From Sphingobium yanoikuyae (lineage in GTDB: Bacteria > Pseudomonadota > Alphaproteobacteria > Sphingomonadales > Sphingomonadaceae), in the NCBI RefSeq assembly GCF_034424525.1, contig NZ_CP139982.1:1-29882 (forward strand): a stretch of 29,882 nt of DNA, written 5' to 3'. Positions 1 through 5,954 of this stretch are shown piece after piece (the first letter of the stretch is position 1; each line of letters starts with the position of its first letter). The notes beneath the pieces were generated by a model. The model was not told the origin of the DNA. It worked only from the letters and a program-made list of their open reading frames with translations, and made no database searches. The translations under genes were made by a program, and so were the position numbers.

Positions 1-72
1 ATGAAACCCCGAATCGAGCCTGACCGTCAACGAAACCCCGAACTTCCGCTTGCCGTCAACGAAACCCCGAAC
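1..72 (+). repeat. Iterons of oriV, right part
   Basis: Bases 1-14 finish the iteron begun at 29878-29882. Two full copies follow at 24-43 and 53-72. They lie in the 5' end of the repA frame, so initiator binding here would also cover the repA translation start region. Confidence 0.85.
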
Positions 73-1104
73 GGCGCGGAGGGTCGCCCTCCCCTGTTGC
101 CGGTTCGCTATCCCGATCCCGATCTGTTCATTTGCGATGTTCTCGACGCCATCCCCAAGGATGACATGGCCTCGATGGAGCATCCGATTTTCTCGCTCGC
201 GACCAAGCCCGATCGGCGCGTGTTCCGCTACGAGCATAACGGCAACAAGCTCGAAATCGTCCCCAGCGTCAAAGGGCTGGCGACGATCCACGACAAGGAC
301 ATATTGATCTACTGCATCTCCCAGCTCATCGGGAAGATGAACCAGGGCGAGCGGCCGAGCCGCACTTTGCACCTGACCGCCCGCGATCTGCTGGTGTGGA
401 CCAACCGGCAAACCGATGGTGACGGCTATGACCGGCTGCGGAGCGCGTTCGAGCGGCTGTCGGGGACGCGGATCACCACGAACATCAAGGCCGATGGCGA
501 GGAAATCACCGAAGGTTTCGGCCTCATCAACGAATGGCGGATCGTGCGGCAAACCCGCTCCGGCCAAATGTCGGAAATCAAGGTCACGCTCTCTGACTGG
601 CTGTTCAAGATGGTCGAGGGGCGCAGCGTCCTGACGCTGCACCGCGACTATTTCCGCCTCCGCAAGCCGCTCGAACGGCGCATCTACGAGCTGGCGCGCA
701 AGCATTGCGGCGCGCAGGAAAAATGGTCGATCTCGGTCGAGACGCTACAGAAAAAGACTGGCGCGAGTAGCCATTTGCGCGTGTTCCGCTCGATGCTGCG
801 CGATCTCGTCGCGCACGATCATCTGCCCGACTATGCCGTGGAGATGAACGGCGATACGGTCACGTTCCGCAATCGCGAGGCGCTGGATACGGTCGAGGCG
901 ATCGAGGCGGAACCCGAGCGGCCCTATATCGACCCCGAAGGCTTCCACGACGCCAAGAGCGTTGCGCCTGGCTATGACGTGTATGCGCTCTATGACCAAT
1001 GGGTGTCATGGTGGATCGACAGCGGGCGGCCGGAACTGAAAAGCCCCCGCGCCGCCTTCATCGGCTTCTGCCGCAACAAGCACAAGACAGCCCCCTTGCG
1101 CTAG
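1..1104 (+). CDS. repA: Replication initiator RepA (RPA family)
   Basis: Plasmid replication initiator expected to bind the iterons and open the origin. The stretch from about residue 33 (PVRYPDPDLF, then DDMASMEHPIFSL, then VKGLATIHDKDILIY) resembles the replication initiator protein A (RPA) family of alphaproteobacterial plasmids. The ATG at base 1 lies inside an iteron, and two more iterons are translated as VNETPN near the N-terminus, so the first ~30 codons are probably not protein. A GGAGGG at 78-83 precedes in-frame CTG (94) and TTG (97), which are better start candidates. The stop codon TAG lies inside the left arm of a large palindrome shared with the convergent partition gene. Iterons overlapping the 5' end suggest autorepression by RepA. 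Identity is confident; the start is not. Confidence 0.88.
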   Translation: MKPRIEPDRQRNPELPLAVNETPNGAEGRPPLLPVRYPDPDLFICDVLDAIPKDDMASMEHPIFSLATKPDRRVFRYEHNGNKLEIVPSVKGLATIHDKDILIYCISQLIGKMNQGERPSRTLHLTARDLLVWTNRQTDGDGYDRLRSAFERLSGTRITTNIKADGEEITEGFGLINEWRIVRQTRSGQMSEIKVTLSDWLFKMVEGRSVLTLHRDYFRLRKPLERRIYELARKHCGAQEKWSISVETLQKKTGASSHLRVFRSMLRDLVAHDHLPDYAVEMNGDTVTFRNREALDTVEAIEAEPERPYIDPEGFHDAKSVAPGYDVYALYDQWVSWWIDSGRPELKSPRAAFIGFCRNKHKTAPLR

Positions 1105-1136
1105 TATAGGCGTATAGCTGTATACGCCTATACTAG
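1101..1136. promoter_or_regulatory. Large palindrome at the repA/parB convergent ends
   Basis: Perfect inverted repeat with 16-bp arms, CTAGTATAGGCGTATA (1101-1116) and its complement (1121-1136), around a 4-base centre GCTG. The stop codons of repA (1102-1104) and of the convergent RHH partition gene (1133-1135) each lie in an arm. Its core (1104-1125) matches the site at 1438-1459 at 21 of 22 bases, so it is more likely a partition-protein site that may also terminate transcription than a simple terminator. There is no T-tract. Confidence 0.6.
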
Positions 1137-1417
1137 CCGGCGATCCGCCCCCTGCCCTTCTTCACAAACAGGTCGTCCAGCGCCTCGCCTAGCAGGCTTT
1201 GAACGGTCGTCCCTTCCTCGGCCGCGATGATACGAAGCTGTGTGCTGACCTCCGGGGGGAAATGCCCGCCAATCAACTTGGTCCCCTGTCGGCCGCTCGG
1301 CGGGGCCTTGCGGGACACGTCTACCGGCTCGATCGCCGGCGCTGGTGCCGGGGCCGCGTCTCCGTCCGCCTTGGCGCGGTTCAGCACCGCTTGCAGACTG
1401 TTTCCGCCCTTCGCCAT
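1133..1417 (-). CDS. Ribbon-helix-helix partition protein (ParB-like, type Ib)
   Basis: Small DNA-binding partner expected for the ParA encoded just upstream; it would bind the GTATA-rich sites around the par genes, load ParA and repress the operon. The N-terminal ~45 residues are Ala/Pro-rich and probably disordered. The C-terminal half (GTKLIGGHFPPEVSTQL, then an IIAAEEGTTVQSLLGEALDDLF helix pair) has the pattern of an RHH fold. The ATG at 1417-1415 overlaps the parA TGA by one base (TGATG), implying translational coupling; a GTG one codon upstream is possible. The protein is not a classical HTH ParB, and RHH assignment rests on pattern and position. Confidence 0.7.
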   Translation of the reverse strand: MAKGGNSLQAVLNRAKADGDAAPAPAPAIEPVDVSRKAPPSGRQGTKLIGGHFPPEVSTQLRIIAAEEGTTVQSLLGEALDDLFVKKGRGRIAG

Positions 1418-2052
1418 CACGCCGCCTCCGCTTCATTGTATAGGCGTATAGTTGTATACTCGTATAGCCGGTGGATTTCGTCGGCCGCTGGTCCGTGCGG
1501 CTCGAACTCCTGCACGGCCTGGCCTGCGGCTTGGGCGCGGAAAAAGGCTTTGCGGTTGCCGATCGTCACCGGGCAAACCGTCGCGCCCAGCTCCGCCACG
1601 GCCTGAATCGCATCGCCGGTTTCCTGACCTTGTGGGGGCACGAAGGTAAGGACCACGGCAAAGGCGCGGTCGAGCTGGCGCACAACATCGAGCGTGTGCG
1701 TCATGCTCATGGTGTCGAATACGGCCGTCTTGGTCGGGATCAGGATGAAATCGGCTTGGCGCGCTGCCTCATAGGCCACGTCGCGCGCGACCGCTGCCCC
1801 GTCGATCACGACAAGATCGGTGCCGGCATCCTCGCAGGCTTTGAGCATGGCGGGCAGGCGCACCGGCTGAATCGACGCAACGGCGGGCGTGTCGAGCTGG
1901 CGCACGTCTTTCCAGAACGAGGCCGTCGCCTGCGGGTCCAGGTCGATGATTGCGGCGACCTTGCCGGCCTGCTCGGCCGCGACTGCCAGACAGGTGGCGA
2001 GCGTCGTTTTCCCGACGCCGCCTTTCTGCGAGAGAATGGCGAGAACCTTCAT
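1417..2052 (-). CDS. parA: ParA-family partition ATPase
   Basis: Deviant Walker-A ATPase that segregates plasmid copies. KGGVGKTT at residues 10-17 carries the signature lysine, IIDLDPQATA at about 35-44 is the A' region, and LVVIDGAA is the Walker-B-like strand. At 211 residues with no N-terminal HTH it fits the small type Ib group, which pairs with RHH partners. The start follows an upstream TAGGAGTG and the promoter region holds GTATA repeats (2066-2092), consistent with autorepression by the RHH protein. The last codons (YEYTTIRLYN) coincide with another GTATA-rich site, so a DNA site has shaped the C-terminus. Confidence 0.92.
   Translation of the reverse strand: MKVLAILSQKGGVGKTTLATCLAVAAEQAGKVAAIIDLDPQATASFWKDVRQLDTPAVASIQPVRLPAMLKACEDAGTDLVVIDGAAVARDVAYEAARQADFILIPTKTAVFDTMSMTHTLDVVRQLDRAFAVVLTFVPPQGQETGDAIQAVAELGATVCPVTIGNRKAFFRAQAAGQAVQEFEPHGPAADEIHRLYEYTTIRLYNEAEAA
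1437..1467. promoter_or_regulatory. Partition-type GTATA site inside parA 3' end
   Basis: GTATAGGCGTATAGTTGTATAC (1438-1459) differs at one base from the core of the 1101-1136 palindrome and is followed by a further CGTATAG. It lies in the coding sequence of the last parA codons. Likely a binding site for the RHH partner, by inference from its repetition near the par genes. Confidence 0.5.
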
Positions 2053-2065
2053 GCTACACTCCTAC

Positions 2066-2094
2066 ACGTATAGTCCTATACTTGTATACACGAT
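2066..2094. promoter_or_regulatory. GTATA-type operator upstream of parA
   Basis: CGTATAG, CTATAC and GTATACACG half-sites lie in the 40 bases before the parA start, overlapping its presumed promoter. Related to the sites at 1101, 1437, 21508 and 27430. Inferred autorepression site or part of the centromere. Confidence 0.5.
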
Positions 2095-2109
2095 AGACCG
2101 AGAGGGAAA

Positions 2110-2139
2110 GCCCTATCGTCGCTGAAATGACGATAGGGC
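2110..2139 (-). terminator. Hairpin downstream of the SprT-like gene
   Basis: GCCCTATCGTC (2110-2120) pairs perfectly with 2129-2139 around an 8-base loop. Read on the minus strand it follows the SprT-like gene and is succeeded by TTTCCCT, a weak U-tract, so it may terminate that transcript before parA. Confidence 0.5.
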
Positions 2140-2173
2140 GGCGCTGAATCTGAACTGACGAAAGCGCGGCGCA

Positions 2174-2806
2174 TCATTCCTCCGGCTCGGCCTCGTCATC
2201 GTCCAGTGGCTCATGCTCCATCTGGCCGTGATCCTCGATCGGGCAAAGCGGCGCTCCGGCCTGCTCAAGCCATTTGCGCGCGGTCCTGACGGTATAGCCG
2301 CACGTCGCGCACTCGCATTTGAGCATCCGGGTTTTCTGCTTCTTCGGCGCGGTCGACGCTCCGTCCGTGTCGAGACGGGCATGGGGGAGGGGGCCAACAT
2401 CGGCGAGAATCGGCACGATGGCCGCAAGGAACGCTTCGCCGGGGGTGGTGGCGCGCATCGGCCCGACAAGACCAAGGCCAAGGGCGACCCGTTTAAACGC
2501 CTTCCCATGCCCTGCCGGGATGCCGACTGCGGCATGGACCAGCTCATGCGCGAGGATGGCCGCGATCTGCGCGGGCATGGCGTCGGGCGCGTGCGCCAGG
2601 TCGGGCCGGATGAAGATTTCAAAATGCCCGTCCGCGCTCAAGCGGTTGTCCCAGCACTCGCCGATCGCCTTGCCCTTCGCGCCTCTGCTGGTGAAGCCGA
2701 TCGCCACGCGCACGCGGTCGGGCAGGGGGGCGTCCAGCGCCTCGAACAGCGGAGCCATGCCCAGCGCCACGGCATTGAGCCAGCTTTCGCGGGTTTGGTG
2801 GGTCAT
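2174..2806 (-). CDS. SprT-like zinc metalloprotease domain protein
   Basis: Carries the zinc-metalloprotease signature HELVH (residues 87-91, from the chosen start) with a third candidate ligand His100 in PAGHGKAF, as in SprT/Spartan-like domains. A C-terminal Cys cluster (CECATCG, later LCP) looks like the zinc ribbon seen in this group. Such proteins act on DNA-protein crosslinks or have unknown roles on mobile elements, so its plasmid job is not established. The ATG at 2806 is chosen because GGGAGTAAGG precedes it; a TTG at 2824 would put the Shine-Dalgarno inside the gene. One copy of the CGTTTAAACG palindrome is in the coding region (AFKR codons). The last ~15 residues are very acidic. 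Confidence 0.8.
   Translation of the reverse strand: MTHQTRESWLNAVALGMAPLFEALDAPLPDRVRVAIGFTSRGAKGKAIGECWDNRLSADGHFEIFIRPDLAHAPDAMPAQIAAILAHELVHAAVGIPAGHGKAFKRVALGLGLVGPMRATTPGEAFLAAIVPILADVGPLPHARLDTDGASTAPKKQKTRMLKCECATCGYTVRTARKWLEQAGAPLCPIEDHGQMEHEPLDDDEAEPEE
2490..2499. repeat. CGTTTAAACG palindrome, site 1
   Basis: First of eight copies of this 10-bp perfect palindrome. Here it is inside the SprT-like gene, read as codons for Ala-Phe-Lys-Arg. Confidence 0.9.
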
Positions 2807-3181
2807 CGTCCTTACTCCCTTCAAATCGCCTGTCCGGCGATGGCCATGCCATCGGCCGGAACACGGACGCCCAAGAACGCCGGCGAGAGAGGGGGGCAGC
2901 GGGATTCGATGGGGGTGGTGCGGCCGCAGCGCAGCGAGGCACGGCCCCGTCTAATCCCGTTGCGGGGGAGAGGCGGCCGGGACCGCCTTTCCCCCCTTGA
3001 ACGAACATCGACGCCGGCGAACGCCGGCACCATGAAGCGAGATCCGCTTGCGATCTCGCCCCCGCCATGTGGGTCGTCACCTTGGGCCAAGACCGCTTGC
3101 GGGCTTGGGGAGCGAAGCGAGTAGGGCCACGGTGCCGCGACAGCGGCAGGCGCATGTCCCCGCCCGCATCTAAACCTAGCT
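2807..3181. other. Non-coding GC-rich stretch with hairpins
   Basis: I see no convincing gene here. It holds a strong hairpin (2964-2995: GGGGGAGAGGCGG pairing with CCGCCTTTCCCCC, one G-T pair). A segment beginning GAACATCGACGCCGGC and a GAGATC/GATCTC stem near 3040-3058 follow. This block recurs in diverged form at 4271-4352. Confidence 0.6.
2964..3060. repeat. Dispersed hairpin repeat, copy 1
   Basis: A GC-rich stem-loop followed by CGAACATCGACGCCGGC and a second small stem. The same order and much of the sequence recur at 4271-4352, suggesting a shared mobile or structural element. In this copy the tail has an extra GCCGGC-GAAC-GCCGGC hairpin. Confidence 0.55.
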
Positions 3182-3424
3182 CTATTCGGTGGGAGACTTC
3201 GCCTTTTCCCGGCGCTGCAACTCACTTTCCACCGTCTCGCGGATGAATTTCGCAATCATTTCGGTGGGTGGTTCCGCCTTCTCCCGGCGCTCCAATTCGC
3301 TCTCGATCGCCTCGCGGATGAATTTCGCGATCCTCTTCTTGCCAACCAGCATCTCAATGCGGCGCATCGTTTCGAGCGGTAGCCGGATCGTCGTCGGCTT
3401 CATTCCAAGAGGCGGTCGTCCCAT
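3182..3424 (-). CDS. RHH (CopG/Arc-like) DNA-binding protein with internal duplication
   Basis: 80-residue protein. The N-terminus (KPTTIRLPLETMRRIEMLVG, residues 9-28) fits the strand-helix start of an RHH regulator. After it, a 25-residue unit IAKFIREAIESELERREKA is repeated as IAKFIRETVESELQRREKA. In DNA this is a 75-bp direct tandem repeat (3185-3259 and 3260-3334), with the reading frame kept and the copies partly diverged. The second helix of the RHH fold plus an acidic/basic tail is therefore present twice. Upstream lies a cluster of GCGATAGC-type inverted sites (3475-3527), probably its own operator. It may be an orphan antitoxin-like regulator or a copy-control protein; no toxin gene adjoins it. 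Confidence 0.65.
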   Translation of the reverse strand: MGRPPLGMKPTTIRLPLETMRRIEMLVGKKRIAKFIREAIESELERREKAEPPTEMIAKFIRETVESELQRREKAKSPTE

Positions 3425-3430
3425 GCCCTG

Positions 3431-3527
3431 TCGCTATCGGGCAAGGTTTCGTTCTCCAAGGCAAACCCGTTGACGCTATCGCTTATTTGAGTATTAGCTA
3501 TCGTTTTACTGTATAAGCGATAGCTTA
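3431..3527. promoter_or_regulatory. Operator cluster with GCTATCG repeats
   Basis: GCTATCGCTTA (3475-3485), AGCTATCG (3496-3503) and the near-palindrome TAAGCGATAGCTTA (3514-3527), plus CGCTATCG near 3432, lie upstream of the RHH gene that starts at 3424. The AT-rich spacing suits a promoter. Inferred autoregulation; the same GCGATAGCG word also appears at 21476 and 27398. Confidence 0.45.
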
Positions 3528-3660
3528 AACGCCGTGGACATGGCTTGCCTGGCTTTCGGGCTGACGCTGCGACAGCGCGATTCGCGCGGGAGCTGGTTTA
3601 AAGCCGCGTCCGTTTGCCACTCCCGATTTGCCACCACGGATGCGGCATGGAGGCAAGTCT

Positions 3661-4227
3661 ATGACCGGCAAACGGATTGCAGCGAGTTCCCTTGCGGGAG
3701 CCAACGAGCCGTTGACATTCGAGCAAAACTGGCAGTTGCGCGACCGTGTTACGGAGCGAGTGGCGCACCTTACGCACAGGAGACAAATCGAAGTAGAGCG
3801 CGCGGCCCGCCTGCTGCGCCTTCATTTTGTGAACAGGCGGGACCGCGCCCCGAAGCGGGGGACGCTGCATCGGTTGATGCTGGTCGGCCGCTATGCCGAC
3901 ACCAGGCGGCGCGATCGGGACGATTTCCACCGCACCGATCTCGAAATATGGGCCTTCGTGGACCACGACGCCTACAAAGGCATGAACCGCTATTGGGGCA
4001 TCGCTCGGCGAGCTATTGCGAGCGAGCTGCGCGGGCGGGCAACTGTCCGGCTCACGCATCCTGTTCGAAACCATGCCGCCGATCGCGCGCGAAACCTTTG
4101 TCTGCAATCGGGTTGGAGGAAAGAACTATGCCGAAATTGCGCGGAGTATGAGGACGTTTCGCTGGATAGTGCGATGGCGGATGCTGCGCGCGATCCAGCA
4201 CATCGCACGCGGCCCCGGCTGCTTTGA
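3661..4227 (+). pseudogene. Divergent nucleotidyltransferase-like protein, probably decayed
   Basis: Start chosen at ATG 3661 after GGAGG. Residues ~45-145 align by eye with the intact nucleotidyltransferase at 18390. LHRLMLVGRYA matches ILKLILFGSYA, TDLEIWAFVDHD matches YDLLVVVNSD, and YWGIARRAIASEL with ...LTHPV matches WWAVADDHLVREL with ...LSTPV. The catalytic Gly-Ser is Gly-Arg here, and the second carboxylate is at TDLE. After about base 4050 the frame no longer looks like a protein. A different frame continues with a sigma-factor-like segment, so a frameshift or fusion of remnants is likely. It could also be a real, very divergent protein. Function cannot be assigned. Confidence 0.4.
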
Positions 4228-4261
4228 AACATGGCTGTGGGAAGTAAGCAGGCGGTCGTAA
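4073..4261 (+). CDS. Sigma-70 region 4-like HTH protein or fragment
   Basis: MPPIARETFVCNRVGGKNYAEIARSM followed by VRWRMLRAIQHIA has the spacing of region 4 of ECF-type sigma factors: a Pro-Pro-x-x-Arg turn, helix, G-x-x-Y-x-E-I-A turn, recognition helix. The open frame extends upstream to TTG 4016, and ILFETMPP before the ATG also looks family-like, so the start is unsure. It overlaps the nucleotidyltransferase-like frame by ~155 bases. No region 2 is seen, so it is a small HTH protein or the 3' remnant of a broken sigma gene. Confidence 0.4.
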   Translation: MPPIARETFVCNRVGGKNYAEIARSMRTFRWIVRWRMLRAIQHIARGPGCFETWLWEVSRRS

Positions 4262-4270
4262 TCTGCTGCT

Positions 4271-4352
4271 GGGGAAAGGCGGCCAGGATCGCCTTTCCCC
4301 TTCAACCGAACATCGACGCCGGCACATCGCTCGCGAAATCCTCGCAGCGATC
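4271..4352. repeat. Dispersed hairpin repeat, copy 2
   Basis: GGGGAAAGGCG (4271-4281) pairs with CGCCTTTCCCC (4290-4300) around an 8-base loop. The tail carries CGAACATCGACGCCGGC as in the copy at 2964-3060. It lies between the sigma-like fragment and the toxin-antitoxin promoter, where it may act as a terminator. Confidence 0.55.
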
Positions 4353-4389
4353 TTGCCAAAATCGGATTTTGTGACTACATTAGGACTAC
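4353..4389 (+). promoter_or_regulatory. Promoter and operator of the DinJ/YafQ-type operon
   Basis: TTGCCA (4353-4358), 17 bases, then TACATT (4376-4381) fit a sigma-70-type promoter. A direct repeat GACTAC at 4373-4378 and 4384-4389, eleven bases apart (one helical turn), overlaps the -10 box and is a plausible antitoxin operator. Confidence 0.5.
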
Positions 4390-4409
4390 GTTTTCAGAAG
4401 GAAATCCCA

Positions 4410-4676
4410 ATGGCTGTTTCCGACACCTATGTTCGCGCCAGGATCGACAATGCAACGAAGGAACGCGCCACCGCCGCGCTGGGCGCGATGGGGCTTTCGA
4501 TCTCCGACGCGATCCGCCTGCTGATGCTGCGTATCGCCGATGAACGTCGCCTGCCTTTCGAGGTCAAGGTGCCGAACGCCGCGACGCGCGAGGCAATGGC
4601 GGAGCTGGCGGCGGGGAAGGGAACCAAGTTCGCCAGCGTCGAGGCGCTGATGGCGGACCTCCATGCGGACGATTGA
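4410..4676 (+). CDS. RelB/DinJ-family antitoxin
   Basis: Antitoxin that neutralises the RelE-type toxin encoded next and represses the operon. MAVSDTYVRARIDNATKE followed by AALGAMGLSISDAIRLLMLRI is the typical RHH dimerisation and DNA-binding domain of DinJ/RelB. The C-terminal part (EVKVPNAATREAMAEL...) should wrap the toxin. AAGGAAA precedes ATG 4410; the open frame upstream of it carries no family sequence. It overlaps the toxin gene by 14 bases, the usual coupling for this family. Confidence 0.9.
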   Translation: MAVSDTYVRARIDNATKERATAALGAMGLSISDAIRLLMLRIADERRLPFEVKVPNAATREAMAELAAGKGTKFASVEALMADLHADD

Positions 4677-4944
4677 TCGCTCGACCCGGTTCAAGCGCGA
4701 CTACAAGCGGGAATTGAAAGGCCGGCACCGGGCGACCCTCGACGCCGATTTTCAGCCCGTTCTGGCCGCGCTCGCGACCGACACGCCGCTTGATCCCAAA
4801 TACCGCGACCATGATCTGAGCGGCGATTGGGCGGGCTATCGCGATTGCCACATCAAGCCGGACCTGGTGCTGATCTACGCCAAGCCCGACGACGAAACGC
4901 TGCGCCTCGCGCGCCTTGGCTCTCATAGCGAGGTATTCGGATAG
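4663..4944 (+). CDS. YafQ-type mRNA interferase toxin (RelE superfamily)
   Basis: Ribosome-dependent mRNA endonuclease expected to act in stress or plasmid loss. The 93-residue length and residues His50 (RDHDLSG), His63 and Asp67 (CHIKPD), His88 (GSHSE) and Phe92 match the catalytic positions known for E. coli YafQ to within one residue, so it looks active. LSGDWAGYRDCHI is the family core. Translated from within the antitoxin 3' end. Its TAG is followed directly by the next gene's ATG, so the phosphatase downstream is probably co-transcribed. Confidence 0.92.
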   Translation: MRTIDRSTRFKRDYKRELKGRHRATLDADFQPVLAALATDTPLDPKYRDHDLSGDWAGYRDCHIKPDLVLIYAKPDDETLRLARLGSHSEVFG

Positions 4945-5574
4945 ATGACGCACATGCGGGCCATATTCATCCGCCACGGCCAAAGCACCGGCAACGCCGG
5001 CGTGCCCTGCCACGATCTCGGCGCGATCGAGCTGACGGAGCTGGGCCAGGAACAGGCGCGCGAAGTTGCGGCAAGCTGGATAGAAGCGCCCGCGCTCATC
5101 GTCACGTCGCCCTATACCCGCACGCAGCAGACGGCCGCGCCGACGATCGCGCGCTTTCCCGGCGTGCCGGTCGAAGTGTGGCCGATCGAAGAGTTCACCT
5201 ATCTGCAACCGGCGCGCTGGAACGGCACGCGCAGCGCGGAGCGGATGCCGCACCTCGAACGCTATTGGAGCGCGGCCGATCCTGATTATTGCGACGGGGA
5301 AGGGGCGGAGAGCTTCGCCACCCTGCTCCGGCGCTGCGAGGCGGCGCTGGCGCGGCTCGCCGCCATGCCAGTCGCATCGCCGGTCTATGTGTTCGGGCAT
5401 GGGCAGTTCATCCAGGCCGCGCGCGCGATCGTCGCCGACGCCCATATGGATGACCGGGCCAAGATGCGGGCGTTCTGGCGCAAGGGCGAGCCGCCCGCGA
5501 TCGCCAACGCGCAGCGGGTGGGGTTCCATTGGGAGGGTGGCCGCTGGTCCTGTGCGCCGGCGCTGGCGGCGTAA
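4945..5574 (+). CDS. Histidine phosphatase family protein
   Basis: Phosphoglycerate-mutase-like phosphatase of unknown substrate. IRHGQS at residues 9-14 carries the phospho-accepting His11. SPYTRTQQTA is the conserved arginine region, and VFGHGQF holds the second catalytic His. About 209 residues suits the two-domain-less branch-1 fold. The ATG immediately abuts the toxin stop; an internal ATG at 4954 (MRAIFIRHG) is an equally good start. Its coupling to a toxin-antitoxin operon is notable. It could act on a nucleotide or a phosphoprotein, but nothing in the sequence decides. Confidence 0.88.
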   Translation: MTHMRAIFIRHGQSTGNAGVPCHDLGAIELTELGQEQAREVAASWIEAPALIVTSPYTRTQQTAAPTIARFPGVPVEVWPIEEFTYLQPARWNGTRSAERMPHLERYWSAADPDYCDGEGAESFATLLRRCEAALARLAAMPVASPVYVFGHGQFIQAARAIVADAHMDDRAKMRAFWRKGEPPAIANAQRVGFHWEGGRWSCAPALAA

Positions 5575-5954
5575 TGTCCGCTGCACCCTTGATCCCAACA
5601 GAAGATGAAATCCGCGAGCATCAGGCTTGGGACGAATTCCATATGTGGGACGAAAAGGTGTGGCGGCACTGGCTCTGGCTTGCCCGCGACCTTTCCAAAT
5701 CACCTGAAATTATGCGGCGTGTTCAAAATGACGATTTCGCAAACAAACTGCTGAACGCGCTATTCAAGGGGAATCATAAATATGCGCCGGATGGCACGTT
5801 GGTATGGTTCGCCGGAGAGGACGGGCACCGGGACATCGTTGCCCGTTTGCGGCCTTTTGGAGAGCATCATAGCGCCTTCGTCGTAGGTGGCCGCTTGCGC
5901 GATGATGGCGAAGCCGCCGAGTTATTGGCCCAAATGGGCTATTTCCCTACCTAA
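5574..5954 (+). CDS. Hypothetical protein, 126 aa
   Basis: Not recognised. The ATG at 5574 shares its first base with the TAA of the phosphatase gene (TAATG), so translation is coupled. Soluble, rich in Trp and charged residues (DEFHMWDEKVWRHWLWLARDL), with a C-terminal segment VARLRPFGEHHSAFVVGGRLRDDGEAAELL. Base composition is lower in GC than its neighbours between about 5580 and 5800, hinting at separate origin. Its stop overlaps by 4 bases the stop of the convergent gene. Confidence 0.65.
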   Translation: MSAAPLIPTEDEIREHQAWDEFHMWDEKVWRHWLWLARDLSKSPEIMRRVQNDDFANKLLNALFKGNHKYAPDGTLVWFAGEDGHRDIVARLRPFGEHHSAFVVGGRLRDDGEAAELLAQMGYFPT

